Shown: positions 7,575 to 16,481, counted from the stretch's first letter. The stretch: DNA of 64,000 nt from Jeotgalibacillus salarius (GCF_004405125.1 NZ_SORX01000011.1:1-64000); one strand, 5' to 3'. The notes: generated by a model from the sequence alone, not told the origin. Translations and numbers: made by a program.

Positions 7575-7611
7575 TTTGAACTTAAGAAAGCTGACCCTTA
7601 CCATGCAGGCT

Positions 7612-7699
7612 GTGTTTTTCGCGGACGAACGTTCAGGCAAGGGCAGAAAAAAGCTGCCCGGGTCTTTCTCCATCGTTTTTTCGTAGGCGTCTCCGCTCC
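7612..7699. repeat. Diverged member of the dispersed intergenic repeat family
   Basis: Read on the minus strand it begins GAGCGGAGACGCC, continues through a GGGCAG/CTGCCC hairpin, and has CGTCCGCG near its end. These are the landmarks of the copies at 29640-29777 and 39361-39485, in the same order but with many changes. The assignment is by eye. The internal hairpin followed by GGGTCTTTCTC might also act as a weak terminator for ecsAB. Confidence 0.4.
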
Positions 7700-7781
7700 T
7701 CACTTCAAGGGACAGCTGGTTTAATGAAATGAGCATTCGATTTTAACTGGAGTGTATAAAAAATTTGTGTCTATAAACATG

Positions 7782-7828
7782 AAAAAATCCGTTGATCCTT
7801 TTAACTAGGAGTAATCAACGGATTTTTT
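7782..7828. terminator. Bidirectional terminator between ecsB and the M20 gene
   Basis: AAAAAATCCGTTGAT (7782-7796) is perfectly complementary to 7814-7828, with a 17-nt loop. T runs flank the stem on both strands, so it can serve ecsAB on the plus strand and the amidohydrolase gene on the minus strand. Confidence 0.88.
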
Positions 7829-7872
7829 TATGATAGATATTTCTACATTGTCCTTGTTCTAAATTATTTTAA

Positions 7873-9048
7873 TCATGCTTCTTCATGGTAGTTAATCGCT
7901 GCACTTCCAAGCGTTTTCGCTGCGATCAGCATGGCTTTTTCGTTAATATCAAATTTAGGATGGTGATGTGGATAAGGGTTATCTACACCTTCAGGCTTAG
8001 CACCAGTAAAAAAGAATGTACCGGGACGGTGCTCAAGGTAATAAGCGAAGTCCTCTCCGCCCATTTGCATCTCGCTTTCCTCGATGGTCACACCAGGAAT
8101 TTGTGCAGCCTGTTTTACAAGGTAGTCTGTTTCTTTCGCGTGGTTCACTACAGCAGGATAACCTCTGAAATAGTTATATTCATACGTGCAGTCCGCTGAC
8201 AGGCATGTACCTTCTGTGACGCGTCCGATTTCTTTTTCAACGAGATCGCGTACTTCAGGTGCAAATGTTCTGGCCGTACCAATTAATTTTGCGGAATCTG
8301 CAATCACATTAAATGCGTTCTCTGCTATAAATGAAGCAACCGTCACAACAGCCGATTCAACCGGATTAACGCGTCGCGCAACAACCTGCTGAAGGGATGT
8401 GACCAGCTGTGAACCGGCTAAGAGAGCATCTTTTGTTTTATGAGGCTGCGCTCCATGACCGCCTGCACCCTGAATGTTGATTTCAAAACGATCCGCTGCT
8501 GCCATAAACGGTCCTGTTCTATACTGAATTTTCCCGGTTTCTTCAGTTGCCCATAAGTGCGTACCGAAAACGGCGTCGACTCCTTCAAGGCATCCCGCTT
8601 CTATCATCTCAATGGCACCACCTGGCGCATACTCCTCGGCATGCTGATGAATCATGACAAATGTTCCATGGAGTTCGTCTTTTATTGTGTGAAGTGCTTT
8701 TGCAAGGTGCAGTAGAGTTGACGTGTGACCGTCATGTCCGCATGCATGCATTTTATTTGGAATGGTAGATTTATAAGGAACGTCTTTTTCATCCTGGATG
8801 GGCAAAGCATCGAAATCAGCTCTTAATGCTACTGTTTTCCCGGGTTTTCCACCTTTAATTACAGCAGTTACGCCATTGCCTCCGACACCGGTTTTGACTT
8901 CAATACCAAGTTCTTTATAAAATGCCTCAATAAGTGCAGGCGTTTCTTTTTCTTCAAATGACAGCTCCGGGTTCTGATGGAGATGGCGACGTAATGCGAC
9001 CATGTCATCGTAATATGAATCTAATATGGAAAAAAGCTTTTCATTCAT
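7873..9048 (-). CDS. yhaA: M20-family amidohydrolase (YhaA-like)
   Basis: The 391-residue protein is an M20D-type metallopeptidase or amidohydrolase. The metal-site motifs are visible: HACGHDGHT with the Cys and His ligands, HQHAEEYAPGG with the catalytic glutamate pair, GTHLW, and HHPKFD near the C-terminus. Relatives deacylate N-acyl amino acids (hippurate, N-acetyl-diaminopimelate, N-acetylcysteine), so the substrate cannot be named. B. subtilis yhaA occupies the same place beside ecs. The ATG at 9048 follows AAAGGAGAATACAT. The bidirectional terminator at 7782-7828 ends it. Confidence 0.88.
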   Translation of the reverse strand: MNEKLFSILDSYYDDMVALRRHLHQNPELSFEEKETPALIEAFYKELGIEVKTGVGGNGVTAVIKGGKPGKTVALRADFDALPIQDEKDVPYKSTIPNKMHACGHDGHTSTLLHLAKALHTIKDELHGTFVMIHQHAEEYAPGGAIEMIEAGCLEGVDAVFGTHLWATEETGKIQYRTGPFMAAADRFEINIQGAGGHGAQPHKTKDALLAGSQLVTSLQQVVARRVNPVESAVVTVASFIAENAFNVIADSAKLIGTARTFAPEVRDLVEKEIGRVTEGTCLSADCTYEYNYFRGYPAVVNHAKETDYLVKQAAQIPGVTIEESEMQMGGEDFAYYLEHRPGTFFFTGAKPEGVDNPYPHHHPKFDINEKAMLIAAKTLGSAAINYHEEA

Positions 9049-9168
9049 ATGTATTCTCCTTTCAATGGCTGTTTCTGATGAATCAGTATACCACGCGGGT
9101 TAAATTTTTTCACTCTTTTGACTAATCAGTTCTTGCTTTATAATGAAAGCAGGGAGGAGGGGATGATC

Positions 9169-9777
9169 TTGAAGAAATGGTTTTACCCACTCGCAGCAGT
9201 TACTTTTGCAGCGGCGGTTTTGATGATAGCTAATTTTGATAATGGCTTGTTTGACATTGATCAATTCGGTTTTGAGTTTTTTGGTGGATTGGACTTTTTA
9301 TTGTTTTTCAGATTTCTGGGAGAAGAATGGTTTCTTGCGATCATCAGTATAGCGGCTGTCCTTTATTTGTGGTTCAGACGCAACCATTATCTCGGCATGC
9401 TGATCGTTTTATTTGCTGTCGGAGGCGGGAATTATTTGAATAAATTTATGCAAACGCTGATTGAACGACCGCGGCCCGGCAGCCAGGAAGATGGTTTTAG
9501 TTTTCCCAGTGGCCACGCAATGGTCACGATCATTGCAGCGGTTGTTCTGATCTATCTGATCACAGAAAAATCTGGAGATGCAGCAGGTCAGGCGTTAATG
9601 TTTGCAGTTGGCATATTAATCTCAGTGCTGGCCGGCCTCAGCAGACTCCCTGAAGAAGCACATTATTTTACTGACGTCATTGGCGGATGGCTTCTTGGTT
9701 ACACCTACGCCATTGTCTGTCTCCTTGTATACGAATATTTAATGAAACGGCGTATTTCTTCTCATATAAATGAATGA
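9169..9777 (+). CDS. PAP2-family membrane phosphatase
   Basis: The approximately 202-residue protein has five or six membrane helices and the PAP2 acid-phosphatase motifs: RPRPGSQ (C1), FPSGHA (C2) and SR-x8-H-x3-D in LSRLPEEAHYFTD (C3). Relatives dephosphorylate phosphatidic acid, phosphatidylglycerol phosphate or undecaprenyl diphosphate on the outer face of the membrane. The usual Lys six residues before the last RP of C1 appears to be Gln here (QTLIERPRP), although a Lys lies two residues earlier. The TTG at 9169 is favoured because it sits eight bases after GGAGG; the ATG at 9163 is too close. A TTGACT...TATAAT pair (9118-9123, 9139-9144) with a short 15-bp spacer may be its promoter. 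Confidence 0.85.
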   Translation: MKKWFYPLAAVTFAAAVLMIANFDNGLFDIDQFGFEFFGGLDFLLFFRFLGEEWFLAIISIAAVLYLWFRRNHYLGMLIVLFAVGGGNYLNKFMQTLIERPRPGSQEDGFSFPSGHAMVTIIAAVVLIYLITEKSGDAAGQALMFAVGILISVLAGLSRLPEEAHYFTDVIGGWLLGYTYAIVCLLVYEYLMKRRISSHINE

Positions 9778-9781
9778 ATAT

Positions 9782-9817
9782 AAAAACGGAGGCTTCATTT
9801 CGAAGACCTCCGTTTTT
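9782..9817. terminator. Bidirectional terminator between the PAP2 gene and hmoB
   Basis: AAAAACGGAGGCTTC pairs with GAAGACCTCCGTTTTT (one bulged base), with A and T runs on each side. Confidence 0.88.
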
Positions 9818-9826
9818 ATATTCATT

Positions 9827-10339
9827 TTACTGTTCAGTATGCCCAACGTATTTCGTCACAAATGATGAACGCGGGAACATTGTTTTCTGATGGTCAATTC
9901 CTTCAGAAGTGCCGCGTTTTTCGTGAGCTTTATTGTAAGACTGAGAGTTCTGCCACTCTTTAAAAGAGTCTTCGTCAGTCCACTGCGTAAGCACGACGTA
10001 AGTATCAGAATTAACTGGTCTCAGTACGCGGATCGCCATAAATCCGGGTTCTTCCTCAATCAGACCTGCGCGGTTTTTGAAGCGGTGTTCAAAAACCGGT
10101 CTGCCTTCATCAGATACAGGGATGTTATTAAATACGAAAAAGCCGTTTTCAGTCAGTTGACCTGACTCATCAAACACTTCATACTTTCTCGGTTCATTAA
10201 AAAGCGTTTCGCTTTCAGTTTCATGAATCAGCAGCGCTGTGTCTTCACCCTGCATTTGAATCAGTGTGTCATTCGGATTTTCCTCCTGGAACTTATGTAA
10301 AAAGTCCGGTGTCCCAAAAGTCATATAAATCTTTTTCAT
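9827..10339 (-). CDS. hmoB: HmoB: heme-degrading monooxygenase
   Basis: The 170-residue protein matches B. subtilis HmoB (YhgC). It has an N-terminal region specific to HmoB and a C-terminal ABM (antibiotic biosynthesis monooxygenase) domain with RFKNRAGLIEEEPGF, IRVLRPVNSDTYVVLTQW and a YNKAHEKRGTSEG segment supplying the likely heme-ligand histidine. IsdG-like enzymes open the heme ring and release iron. The start used is the ATG at 10339 (a GTG precedes it), 7 bases after AAGGAGG. It lies beside hemEHY, as in B. subtilis. A weak Fur-box-like palindrome lies upstream (10374-10388). Confidence 0.93.
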   Translation of the reverse strand: MKKIYMTFGTPDFLHKFQEENPNDTLIQMQGEDTALLIHETESETLFNEPRKYEVFDESGQLTENGFFVFNNIPVSDEGRPVFEHRFKNRAGLIEEEPGFMAIRVLRPVNSDTYVVLTQWTDEDSFKEWQNSQSYNKAHEKRGTSEGIDHQKTMFPRSSFVTKYVGHTEQ

Positions 10340-10474
10340 CACAATTCCTCCTTAAAGTTACTCGTCAATTCAAATATCATTATGATCAGCCTGGGCTACA
10401 ATTATATTTATACCCTTTTTAAGTACTCTTAACCACTGCAAGCGCTTTTCTATCATATGAAAAGAGGAGAATTT

Positions 10475-10573
10475 ATGACATTTACCTGCGTCTGGTATAC
10501 ACTTAAAAGGAAAAGGTCTATAGTTAAAATCGAACTGAATGATCGAAGAAATACGGCGGGTTTTAGTATATAG
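10475..10573 (+). CDS. Candidate 32-residue ORF in the hemE leader
   Basis: An ATG at 10475 follows AAAGAGGAGAATTT, a good ribosome-binding site. The frame encodes MTFTCVWYTLKRKRSIVKIE and ends in NTAGFSI 48 bases before the hemE start. The peptide is basic in the middle. It may be a leader peptide coupled to hemE expression, or chance. No homologue is recognised. Confidence 0.35.
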   Translation: MTFTCVWYTLKRKRSIVKIELNDRRNTAGFSI

Positions 10574-10620
10574 GACCCTGCATTTGAAACAGCATATTTG
10601 AAAGGTGGAACAGACTCATT

Positions 10621-11652
10621 ATGAGTGCATTTAACGATACGTTTTTACGTGCAGCAAGAGGGCAGGAAGTGTCACATACACCTGTCTGGTATATGAGGCA
10701 GGCGGGCCGTTCCCAGCCTGAATACCGCGCAATTAAAGAAAAATATTCATTGTTTGAAATTACGCATCAGCCGGAATTGTGTGCATATGTGACAAGGCTC
10801 CCGGTAGAAAATTACGGGGTGGATGCAGCTGTCCTTTATAAAGATATTATGACGCCATTACCTGCAATCGGTGTGGACGTTGAAATTAAATCAGGCATCG
10901 GTCCGGTGATTGATAACCCGATCCGTTCGGTAAAAGATATAGAAAAGCTTGGAATGATTGAGCCTGAACAGGACATTCCTTATGTACTTGATACGATTAA
11001 ATTACTGACGACTGAACAGTTGAATGTACCATTGATCGGTTTTGGTGGTGCACCGTTTACATTGGCAAGTTACATGATTGAAGGCGGTCCATCAAAAAAC
11101 TATCACAAAACGAAAGCATTTATGTATCAGGAACCCGTTGCCTGGCATGCATTAATGGACAAGCTTGCAGTTATGACGATTCGCTATACAACCGCTCAGG
11201 TTAAGGCAGGAGCGGGCACAATCCAGCTGTTTGATTCATGGGTTGGAACACTTAATGTTGAGGATTACCGCACATATATCAAACCTCATATGGAAAAGAT
11301 TTTTGCTGCATTAAAAGAACTGAACATCCCATTAATTATGCACGGTGTAGGTGCAGCACATCTTGTTAAAGACTGGAATGATCTGCCGCTTGATGTTGTA
11401 GGTCTTGACTGGAGATGTTCAATTGAAGAAGCACGTGCCAACGGCGTGACAAAAACAGTACAGGGTAACCTTGATCCTTCTCTATTGCTATGTGACTGGG
11501 ACATCATCGAAAAACATGTTAAACCGATCCTCGATGCAGGGATGAAGCACCCGGGTCATATTTTCAACCTTGGTCACGGTGTATTTCCTGAAGTACAGCC
11601 TGAAACCCTTAAAAGACTAACGGCATTCGTTCAGCAATACTCTGCGCGATAA
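10621..11652 (+). CDS. hemE: HemE: uroporphyrinogen III decarboxylase
   Basis: The 343-residue protein carries the UroD signature [13 protein letters not shown] near the N-terminus and the second conserved region [16 protein letters not shown]. The enzyme removes four carboxyl groups from uroporphyrinogen III to give coproporphyrinogen III in the cytosol, using no cofactor. It is the first gene of hemE-hemH-hemY, with 93 bases to hemH. The ATG is preceded by AAAGGTGG about 11 bases upstream, a rather long spacing. The length is normal. Confidence 0.97.
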   Translation: MSAFNDTFLRAARGQEVSHTPVWYMRQAGRSQPEYRAIKEKYSLFEITHQPELCAYVTRLPVENYGVDAAVLYKDIMTPLPAIGVDVEIKSGIGPVIDNPIRSVKDIEKLGMIEPEQDIPYVLDTIKLLTTEQLNVPLIGFGGAPFTLASYMIEGGPSKNYHKTKAFMYQEPVAWHALMDKLAVMTIRYTTAQVKAGAGTIQLFDSWVGTLNVEDYRTYIKPHMEKIFAALKELNIPLIMHGVGAAHLVKDWNDLPLDVVGLDWRCSIEEARANGVTKTVQGNLDPSLLLCDWDIIEKHVKPILDAGMKHPGHIFNLGHGVFPEVQPETLKRLTAFVQQYSAR

Positions 11653-11745
11653 CACATTTATAAAGCAGATAAATGGCAGCACGATGTTCTTTTTTGCTAA
11701 AACATGATAGAGAAGCACAAAAATTGCTAATGAGGTGGAATTGAC

Positions 11746-12675
11746 ATGTCAAAGAAAAAAATGGGCCTGCTCGTAATGGCTTATGGAACTCCATATTCTG
11801 AAGACGATTTGGAACGGTATTATACGCATATCCGCCGTGGAAGAAAGCCGTCTGAGGAATTACTTGAAGATTTAAGAGACCGTTACAAAGCAATCGGTGG
11901 CATTTCCCCGCTTGCCCGTATAACTGAAGAACAGGCAAACGCACTGACTTCACGTCTGAATGAAGTACAGGATGATATTGAATTTGTGATGTATCTTGGC
12001 TTGAAACACATCGAACCATTCGTGGAAGACGCTGTAGATGAGATGAAAAAAGACGGAATTGAAGAAGCTGTTTCAATCGTACTGGCACCACATTTCTCAT
12101 CTTATAGCGTGAAATCATACAACAAACGTGCAAAAGACCGTGCAGAAGAGATTGGCGGACCATCTATTACATCAATTGAAAGCTGGTACGATGAGCCGAA
12201 ATTTATTCAATACTGGTCTGAAAAAGTACAGGAGACTTTCAGCAGTATGACTGAAGAACAGAGAAATAAAGCAGTTCTGATAGTGTCTGCGCACAGCCTT
12301 CCGGAAAAGATCCTGGCTGGCGGAGATCCGTATCCTGATCAATTGAAAGAAACGGCAGATATGATTGCCAAACAGGCAGGCGTGGAGCATTATGAAATCG
12401 GATGGCAGAGTGAAGGAAACACACCTGATCCATGGATCGGACCTGACGTTCAGGACTTAACAAAAGACCTTCACGAGCAGCACGGTTACACAACTTTTGT
12501 CTACACACCGGTAGGGTTTGTATCTGATCACCTTGAAGTACTTTTTGACAATGACTACGAGTGCAAAGTGGTAACAGATGAAATCGGCGCAGATTACTTC
12601 CGTCCGGAAATGCCAAACACGCAGCCATTGTTTATTGATGCAATGACAGATAAGGTCTTAAAGACTTTAGGTTAA
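11746..12675 (+). CDS. hemH: HemH/CpfC: coproporphyrin ferrochelatase
   Basis: The 309-residue protein has the ferrochelatase motifs [10 protein letters not shown], the metal-site histidine in SAHSLPEKI and the glutamate in [11 protein letters not shown]. In Firmicutes this enzyme inserts iron into coproporphyrin III rather than protoporphyrin (the coproporphyrin-dependent pathway). Family members of this type lack the [2Fe-2S] cluster tail, and none is seen here. The ATG follows AATGAGGTGG. It stands between hemE and hemY, as in B. subtilis. Confidence 0.97.
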   Translation: MSKKKMGLLVMAYGTPYSEDDLERYYTHIRRGRKPSEELLEDLRDRYKAIGGISPLARITEEQANALTSRLNEVQDDIEFVMYLGLKHIEPFVEDAVDEMKKDGIEEAVSIVLAPHFSSYSVKSYNKRAKDRAEEIGGPSITSIESWYDEPKFIQYWSEKVQETFSSMTEEQRNKAVLIVSAHSLPEKILAGGDPYPDQLKETADMIAKQAGVEHYEIGWQSEGNTPDPWIGPDVQDLTKDLHEQHGYTTFVYTPVGFVSDHLEVLFDNDYECKVVTDEIGADYFRPEMPNTQPLFIDAMTDKVLKTLG

Positions 12676-12729
12676 TTCATGCTTGTCCTATAGGGACGGT
12701 TCATGTGAAAATCCAGTTTACAGAAAGTG

Positions 12730-14145
12730 ATGGTTACTGTGACACAGTCAAAGCGAAAAATCGTCATTGTTGGCGGGGGGATTACAGGTCTTGCCGCTGC
12801 ATTTCGAGCACAGGAAAAAATTAATCATGAACAGTTGGACGCAGAGATCACAATTGTAGAAGCGAACCATCGTCTTGGCGGTAAGATTCAAACTGTTGTT
12901 CAGGACGGATTTGTGATTGAGCGTGGTCCGGATTCATTCCTGGAGCGCAAGATCAGTATGGGACGCTTAATTAAAGATGTAGGATTAGAGGACAAACTGG
13001 TTCCGAATGCTACCGGGCAGGCATTTATTTTAGTAAATGATAAATTGCATCCTATGCCGGGCGGCGCCATTATGGGGATCCCAACGCAAATTAAACCTTT
13101 TATGGTGACGGATCTTATCTCACTAACAGGTAAGCTGCGGGCAGCAGGTGATTTTGTCCTGCCAAAATCAGACCATCAGCGTGATCAATCACTCGGTACA
13201 TTCTTCAGAAGAAGACTTGGGAATGAGGTCGTGGAGAACCTGATTGAGCCGCTGCTTTCAGGTATTTATGCCGGTGATATCGACCAGATCAGTCTCCAGT
13301 CAACTTTTCCACAGTATGGCAAACTTGAGCAGGAGCACAGAAGCCTGATTGCAGGAATGAAAAAAACGTCTCCTGCTGCAAACAGAAAGCCCGGAGACAA
13401 AAAGAAAAGCATGTTTTTAACTTTGTCTACAGGACTTGAATCACTTGTTGACCAGCTCGAAACGATGCTAGGAGACTGCGAGATTGTAAAAGGTACGAGA
13501 GTTGAATCAATTCGCAGAGGTGAGCGGTATCGGCTATCTTTGAATAGTGGGGCAGTAATCGAAGCAGACAGTGTTATTTTCACAGTTCCACATTTTACAG
13601 CCGGCTCCGTTTTTTCAGAGACTGAACTTCTTAATGAAATAGAAGATATTCCTGCCACATCAGTAGCGACAGTGGCAATGGCTTTTAATAAGGAAGAAGT
13701 CGAGGATATTCTTGATGGAACAGGTTTCGTCGTATCGAGAAACAGTGATTATACAATCACAGCATGTACATGGACGCATAATAAATGGCCGCATACTGTA
13801 CCGGATGGAAAAGTACTCCTGAGATGTTATGTAGGGCGTGCCGGAGATGAAACGGTCGTCGATTTGTCTGATGATCAGATTGAAAGAATTGTGCTCGATG
13901 ATCTGAATAAAATTATCAAGGTTAAGAGCAAGCCTGCCTTCACAATCGTAACGCGGTGGAAAAAATCAATGCCTCAGTATACAGTTGGCCACAGAGAAAG
14001 AATGGCGAATGTAAGAGCTGAGCTTGAAAAAAGTTTCCCGGGGGTATACCTTGCCGGCGCTTCATATGATGGGATTGGACTGCCTGACTGTATTGACCAG
14101 GGGGAAGCAGCTGCTTATAAAGCACTTAACTTTATCACACAATAA
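12730..14145 (+). CDS. hemY: HemY/CgoX: coproporphyrinogen III oxidase (FAD)
   Basis: The 471-residue flavoprotein begins with a Rossmann FAD motif (IVIVGGGITGLAAAF) and has conserved stretches such as RGPDSFLERK, ENLIEPLLSGIYAGD and GLPDCIDQG. It oxidises coproporphyrinogen III to coproporphyrin III with oxygen, supplying the ferrochelatase encoded just upstream. The ribosome-binding site is poor (CAGAAAG). The ATG at 12730 is used, but GTG codons at 12727 and 12739 are alternatives. It ends at a strong terminator and closes the hem operon here. Confidence 0.96.
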   Translation: MVTVTQSKRKIVIVGGGITGLAAAFRAQEKINHEQLDAEITIVEANHRLGGKIQTVVQDGFVIERGPDSFLERKISMGRLIKDVGLEDKLVPNATGQAFILVNDKLHPMPGGAIMGIPTQIKPFMVTDLISLTGKLRAAGDFVLPKSDHQRDQSLGTFFRRRLGNEVVENLIEPLLSGIYAGDIDQISLQSTFPQYGKLEQEHRSLIAGMKKTSPAANRKPGDKKKSMFLTLSTGLESLVDQLETMLGDCEIVKGTRVESIRRGERYRLSLNSGAVIEADSVIFTVPHFTAGSVFSETELLNEIEDIPATSVATVAMAFNKEEVEDILDGTGFVVSRNSDYTITACTWTHNKWPHTVPDGKVLLRCYVGRAGDETVVDLSDDQIERIVLDDLNKIIKVKSKPAFTIVTRWKKSMPQYTVGHRERMANVRAELEKSFPGVYLAGASYDGIGLPDCIDQGEAAAYKALNFITQ

Positions 14146-14170
14146 AAAAAGCGCCCTCGGCGCTTTTTTT
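14144..14170. terminator. Terminator between hemY and yhfH
   Basis: The GCGCC/GGCGC stem with a CTC loop is flanked by seven As and seven Ts, so it can work on both strands. Confidence 0.9.
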
Positions 14171-14177
14171 CATTAGA

Positions 14178-14306
14178 TCATTGAGTTCCTGCACATTTGC
14201 TGCATACAGTTGTGTAAGCTTCAGCTTGCTCTTCCATATGTTCTCCACAAGATGCACATTTCTTTGGCGGCAGGTTTCTGAAAAATTCCATTACGTTTTC
14301 AAGCAT
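14178..14306 (-). CDS. yhfH: YhfH family: small zinc-ribbon-like protein
   Basis: The 42-residue protein MLENVMEFFRNLPPKKC continues with two C-x2-C pairs (CASC and CSKC) spaced as a compact zinc finger. This is the YhfH family, which lies beside yhfI and lplJ in B. subtilis as well. The ATG at 14306 is nine bases after AGAGAGG; the ATG at 14312 is too close to it. Too short for many gene finders. The function is unknown; zinc binding is inferred from the four cysteines. Confidence 0.85.
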   Translation of the reverse strand: MLENVMEFFRNLPPKKCASCGEHMEEQAEAYTTVCSKCAGTQ

Positions 14307-14480
14307 ATTCATCAGCCTCTCTTTGTGTTTTGTTATAGTACTAATTACTTGTTATATGTATTGTATTATAACAGAGTGATTAAAGTCAAGGAATATTCTG
14401 AAAAAAAGAAGATAAGTGAAAAGAAAATTTATTTGAAGTATAGTTAAATGGTGAAAACGTGTACAGAGGAGGCATTTGGC

Positions 14481-15245
14481 ATGCAGATAACGACAGTAGG
14501 TTTTTGGGGAGGCTATCCCGGAAAAGGAGAAGCGAGTACCGGTTATTTAATAGAAGAAGATAGTTTTAAGCTGTTACTTGATTGTGGCAGCGGTGTACTA
14601 GCACAGCTTCAGCGCTACATATCGCCTGAGGAACTGGATGCAATGCTCATCACTCACTATCATGCAGATCATACAGCAGATATTGGTGTCTTACACCATG
14701 CGTTATTAATTCAGCATTTTTTACAGGAAAAAGATTTTCATGTAAAAGCATACGGTCATACTGAAGATCAGTCAGGGTTTGATTCTCTTCAATATAAAAA
14801 TTTAATGAGCAGTGAGCCTTACCACCCTGATCAGACGTTGAAGGCAGGCCCATTTTCGATTACTTTTCTAAAAACAATCCATCCGGTCCCATGTTATGCT
14901 GTACGTATCGAGAGCGAATCCGGGACAATGGTATTTACAGCTGACTCGGCCTATCAGGATGAATTTATTTCATTTGCTGAGAATGCCGACCTGCTTATAG
15001 CGGAATCCAACTTTTATAAAGGTATGGATGCAGCGTCTGCAGGACATATGACCAGTACAGAAGCTGCGCATATTGCTGACCAGGCGAAAGTAAAAACGCT
15101 AATGCTGAGCCACCTTCCGCATTTCGGGGATTTGAATCAGCTGCTCGGAGAAGCGAAGGAAGTTTTTAACGGTGAAACGCTGCTTGCTTCATCAGGATTA
15201 ACGATTACATATCAAGGAGGAAAATCAAATGTTATTTATCGATAA
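14481..15245 (+). CDS. yhfI: Metallo-beta-lactamase-fold hydrolase (YhfI-like)
   Basis: The 254-residue protein has the zinc-binding motif THYHADHTAD (H-x-H-x-D-H) and later metal-ligand histidines and aspartate (TADSAYQDE, SHLPHFGD). This is the RNase Z / phosphodiesterase-like branch of the fold; B. subtilis YhfI is the direct counterpart. The ATG at 14481 follows ACAGAGGAGGCATTTGGC. Its end overlaps lplJ by 17 bases, so the two are translationally coupled; the reason for pairing with lipoate ligase is not known. The substrate cannot be read from the sequence. Confidence 0.88.
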   Translation: MQITTVGFWGGYPGKGEASTGYLIEEDSFKLLLDCGSGVLAQLQRYISPEELDAMLITHYHADHTADIGVLHHALLIQHFLQEKDFHVKAYGHTEDQSGFDSLQYKNLMSSEPYHPDQTLKAGPFSITFLKTIHPVPCYAVRIESESGTMVFTADSAYQDEFISFAENADLLIAESNFYKGMDAASAGHMTSTEAAHIADQAKVKTLMLSHLPHFGDLNQLLGEAKEVFNGETLLASSGLTITYQGGKSNVIYR

Positions 15246-16221
15246 TAAAGGTATTACGGATCCAAAAATTAATCTGGCAATTGAAGAATATGCGCTGAAA
15301 AACCTGAATGTAGAAGAAGAGTCTTACTTGCTGTTCTATATTAATAAACCATCAATTATCATTGGAAAAAACCAGAATACAATTGAAGAAATCAATACTG
15401 ATTACGTTGAAAAAAATAATATTCAGATTGTCCGTCGTCTTTCTGGCGGAGGAGCTGTGTATCATGATCTTGGAAACTTGAACTTCAGCTTTCTTACTAA
15501 AGATGACGGAGAAAGTTTTCACAACTTCAAGAAGTTCACTGAGCCAGTTGTGGATGCGCTGAAACAGATCGGTGTACCAGCTGAACTAAAAGGGAGAAAC
15601 GACCTTCTAGTAGGAGAAAGAAAAATTTCAGGTAACGCTCAGTTCTCTACTAAGGGCAGAATGTTCAGTCACGGCACGCTGATGTTTGATTCTGAAATTG
15701 ATCATGTCGTATCTTCTTTGAAAGTAAGAAAAGATAAAATTGAATCTAAAGGAATCAAATCAATCAGAAGCCGCGTAGCAAACATCTCTGAATTTTTAGA
15801 AGAAAAGGTAACGATTGAAGAGTTTAAACAGCTGATTCTTCGCCACATTTTTGGAAGTGAAGAAGAGATTAAAGAATATGTTCTTACTGAAGACGATTGG
15901 AATAAGATTCATAAACTGTCTGAACAGCGCTATCAGCAGTGGGAATGGAATTTTGGTAAGTCACCGAAATTTAACCTGCAGCATTCACACCGATTCCCTG
16001 CTGGCAGCATCGATGTTCGCCTGGATGTGGAAAAAGGCAGCATTGAAAACTGCAAAATCTACGGTGACTTTTTCGGTGTAGGTGATGTAAGTGAAATTGA
16101 AGAAAAGATTGTTGGCACGCGATATGAGAGGGCTGAGATCGATAAAGCACTTGAAGGTGTGGACCTGAAGCATTATTTTGGTAATGTGGATCGTGAAGAG
16201 TTTATTGATCTTTTATATTAA
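15229..16221 (+). CDS. lplJ: LplJ: lipoate-protein ligase
   Basis: The 330-residue protein has the lipoate ligase motif RRLSGGGAVYHDLGN and a C-terminal accessory domain. It activates free lipoate with ATP and transfers it to lipoyl domains or to GcvH. B. subtilis LplJ (YhfJ) is the clear counterpart and has the same neighbours. The ATG follows CAAGGAGGAAAATCAA, which lies inside the end of yhfI. A terminator follows at 16236-16265. Confidence 0.95.
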   Translation: MLFIDNKGITDPKINLAIEEYALKNLNVEEESYLLFYINKPSIIIGKNQNTIEEINTDYVEKNNIQIVRRLSGGGAVYHDLGNLNFSFLTKDDGESFHNFKKFTEPVVDALKQIGVPAELKGRNDLLVGERKISGNAQFSTKGRMFSHGTLMFDSEIDHVVSSLKVRKDKIESKGIKSIRSRVANISEFLEEKVTIEEFKQLILRHIFGSEEEIKEYVLTEDDWNKIHKLSEQRYQQWEWNFGKSPKFNLQHSHRFPAGSIDVRLDVEKGSIENCKIYGDFFGVGDVSEIEEKIVGTRYERAEIDKALEGVDLKHYFGNVDREEFIDLLY

Positions 16222-16235
16222 TAGAATGAGATGGC

Positions 16236-16265
16236 TGGGACAACACTGCTTGTCTCAGTTTTTTT
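16236..16265 (+). terminator. lplJ terminator
   Basis: TGGGACAA (16236-16243) pairs with TTGTCTCA (16250-16257, one G-U pair), followed by GTTTTTTT. Confidence 0.8.
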
Positions 16266-16304
16266 ATTTGGTAACATTCTTGGTATTAATTTGTCTGACA
16301 GGCA

Positions 16305-16481
16305 GGTGATTCAATTAATGCTGGAGGTGAAACAATTAAGAGAAGAGATCAACCAATTATCAGGCTCATACATTCGGGATGTTTAATTATGACCGGGGAT
16401 GATGCAATTAGCCTGAGGGATGAACCAATTATTTTCAACCATGAACCAATTATAATCTGTGGTGATACAAAAGATCACCGG
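16305..16481. repeat. Degenerate tandem array, period 21 nt, eight units
   Basis: Units of the form GRTGAAnCAATTA plus eight variable bases start at 16305, 16326, 16347, 16377, 16398, 16419, 16440 and 16461. Every step is exactly 21 bases except one, which has a 9-base insertion. The plus-strand frame has no stop from 16299 to 16526 and would encode heptads such as DEPIIFN and HEPIIIC, but it has no start codon with a ribosome-binding site. The array lies between the lplJ terminator and the lcfB promoter in a 468-bp gene-free gap. Confidence 0.75.

Noticed and set aside
7530-7736. 68-residue minus-strand frame after ecsB
   Set aside because: It has no ribosome-binding site and overlaps the ecsB end and a repeat-like segment; not an ecsC remnant as far as I can see.
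10437-10450. cre-like sequence TGCAAGCGCTTTTC upstream of hemE
   Set aside because: It lacks the conserved CA of the second half-site and there is no reason for catabolite control of hem genes.
16305-16481. CRISPR array
   Set aside because: The repeats are degenerate, only about 13 bases are conserved, and the spacing leaves 8-base gaps, far too short for spacers; no cas genes are nearby.
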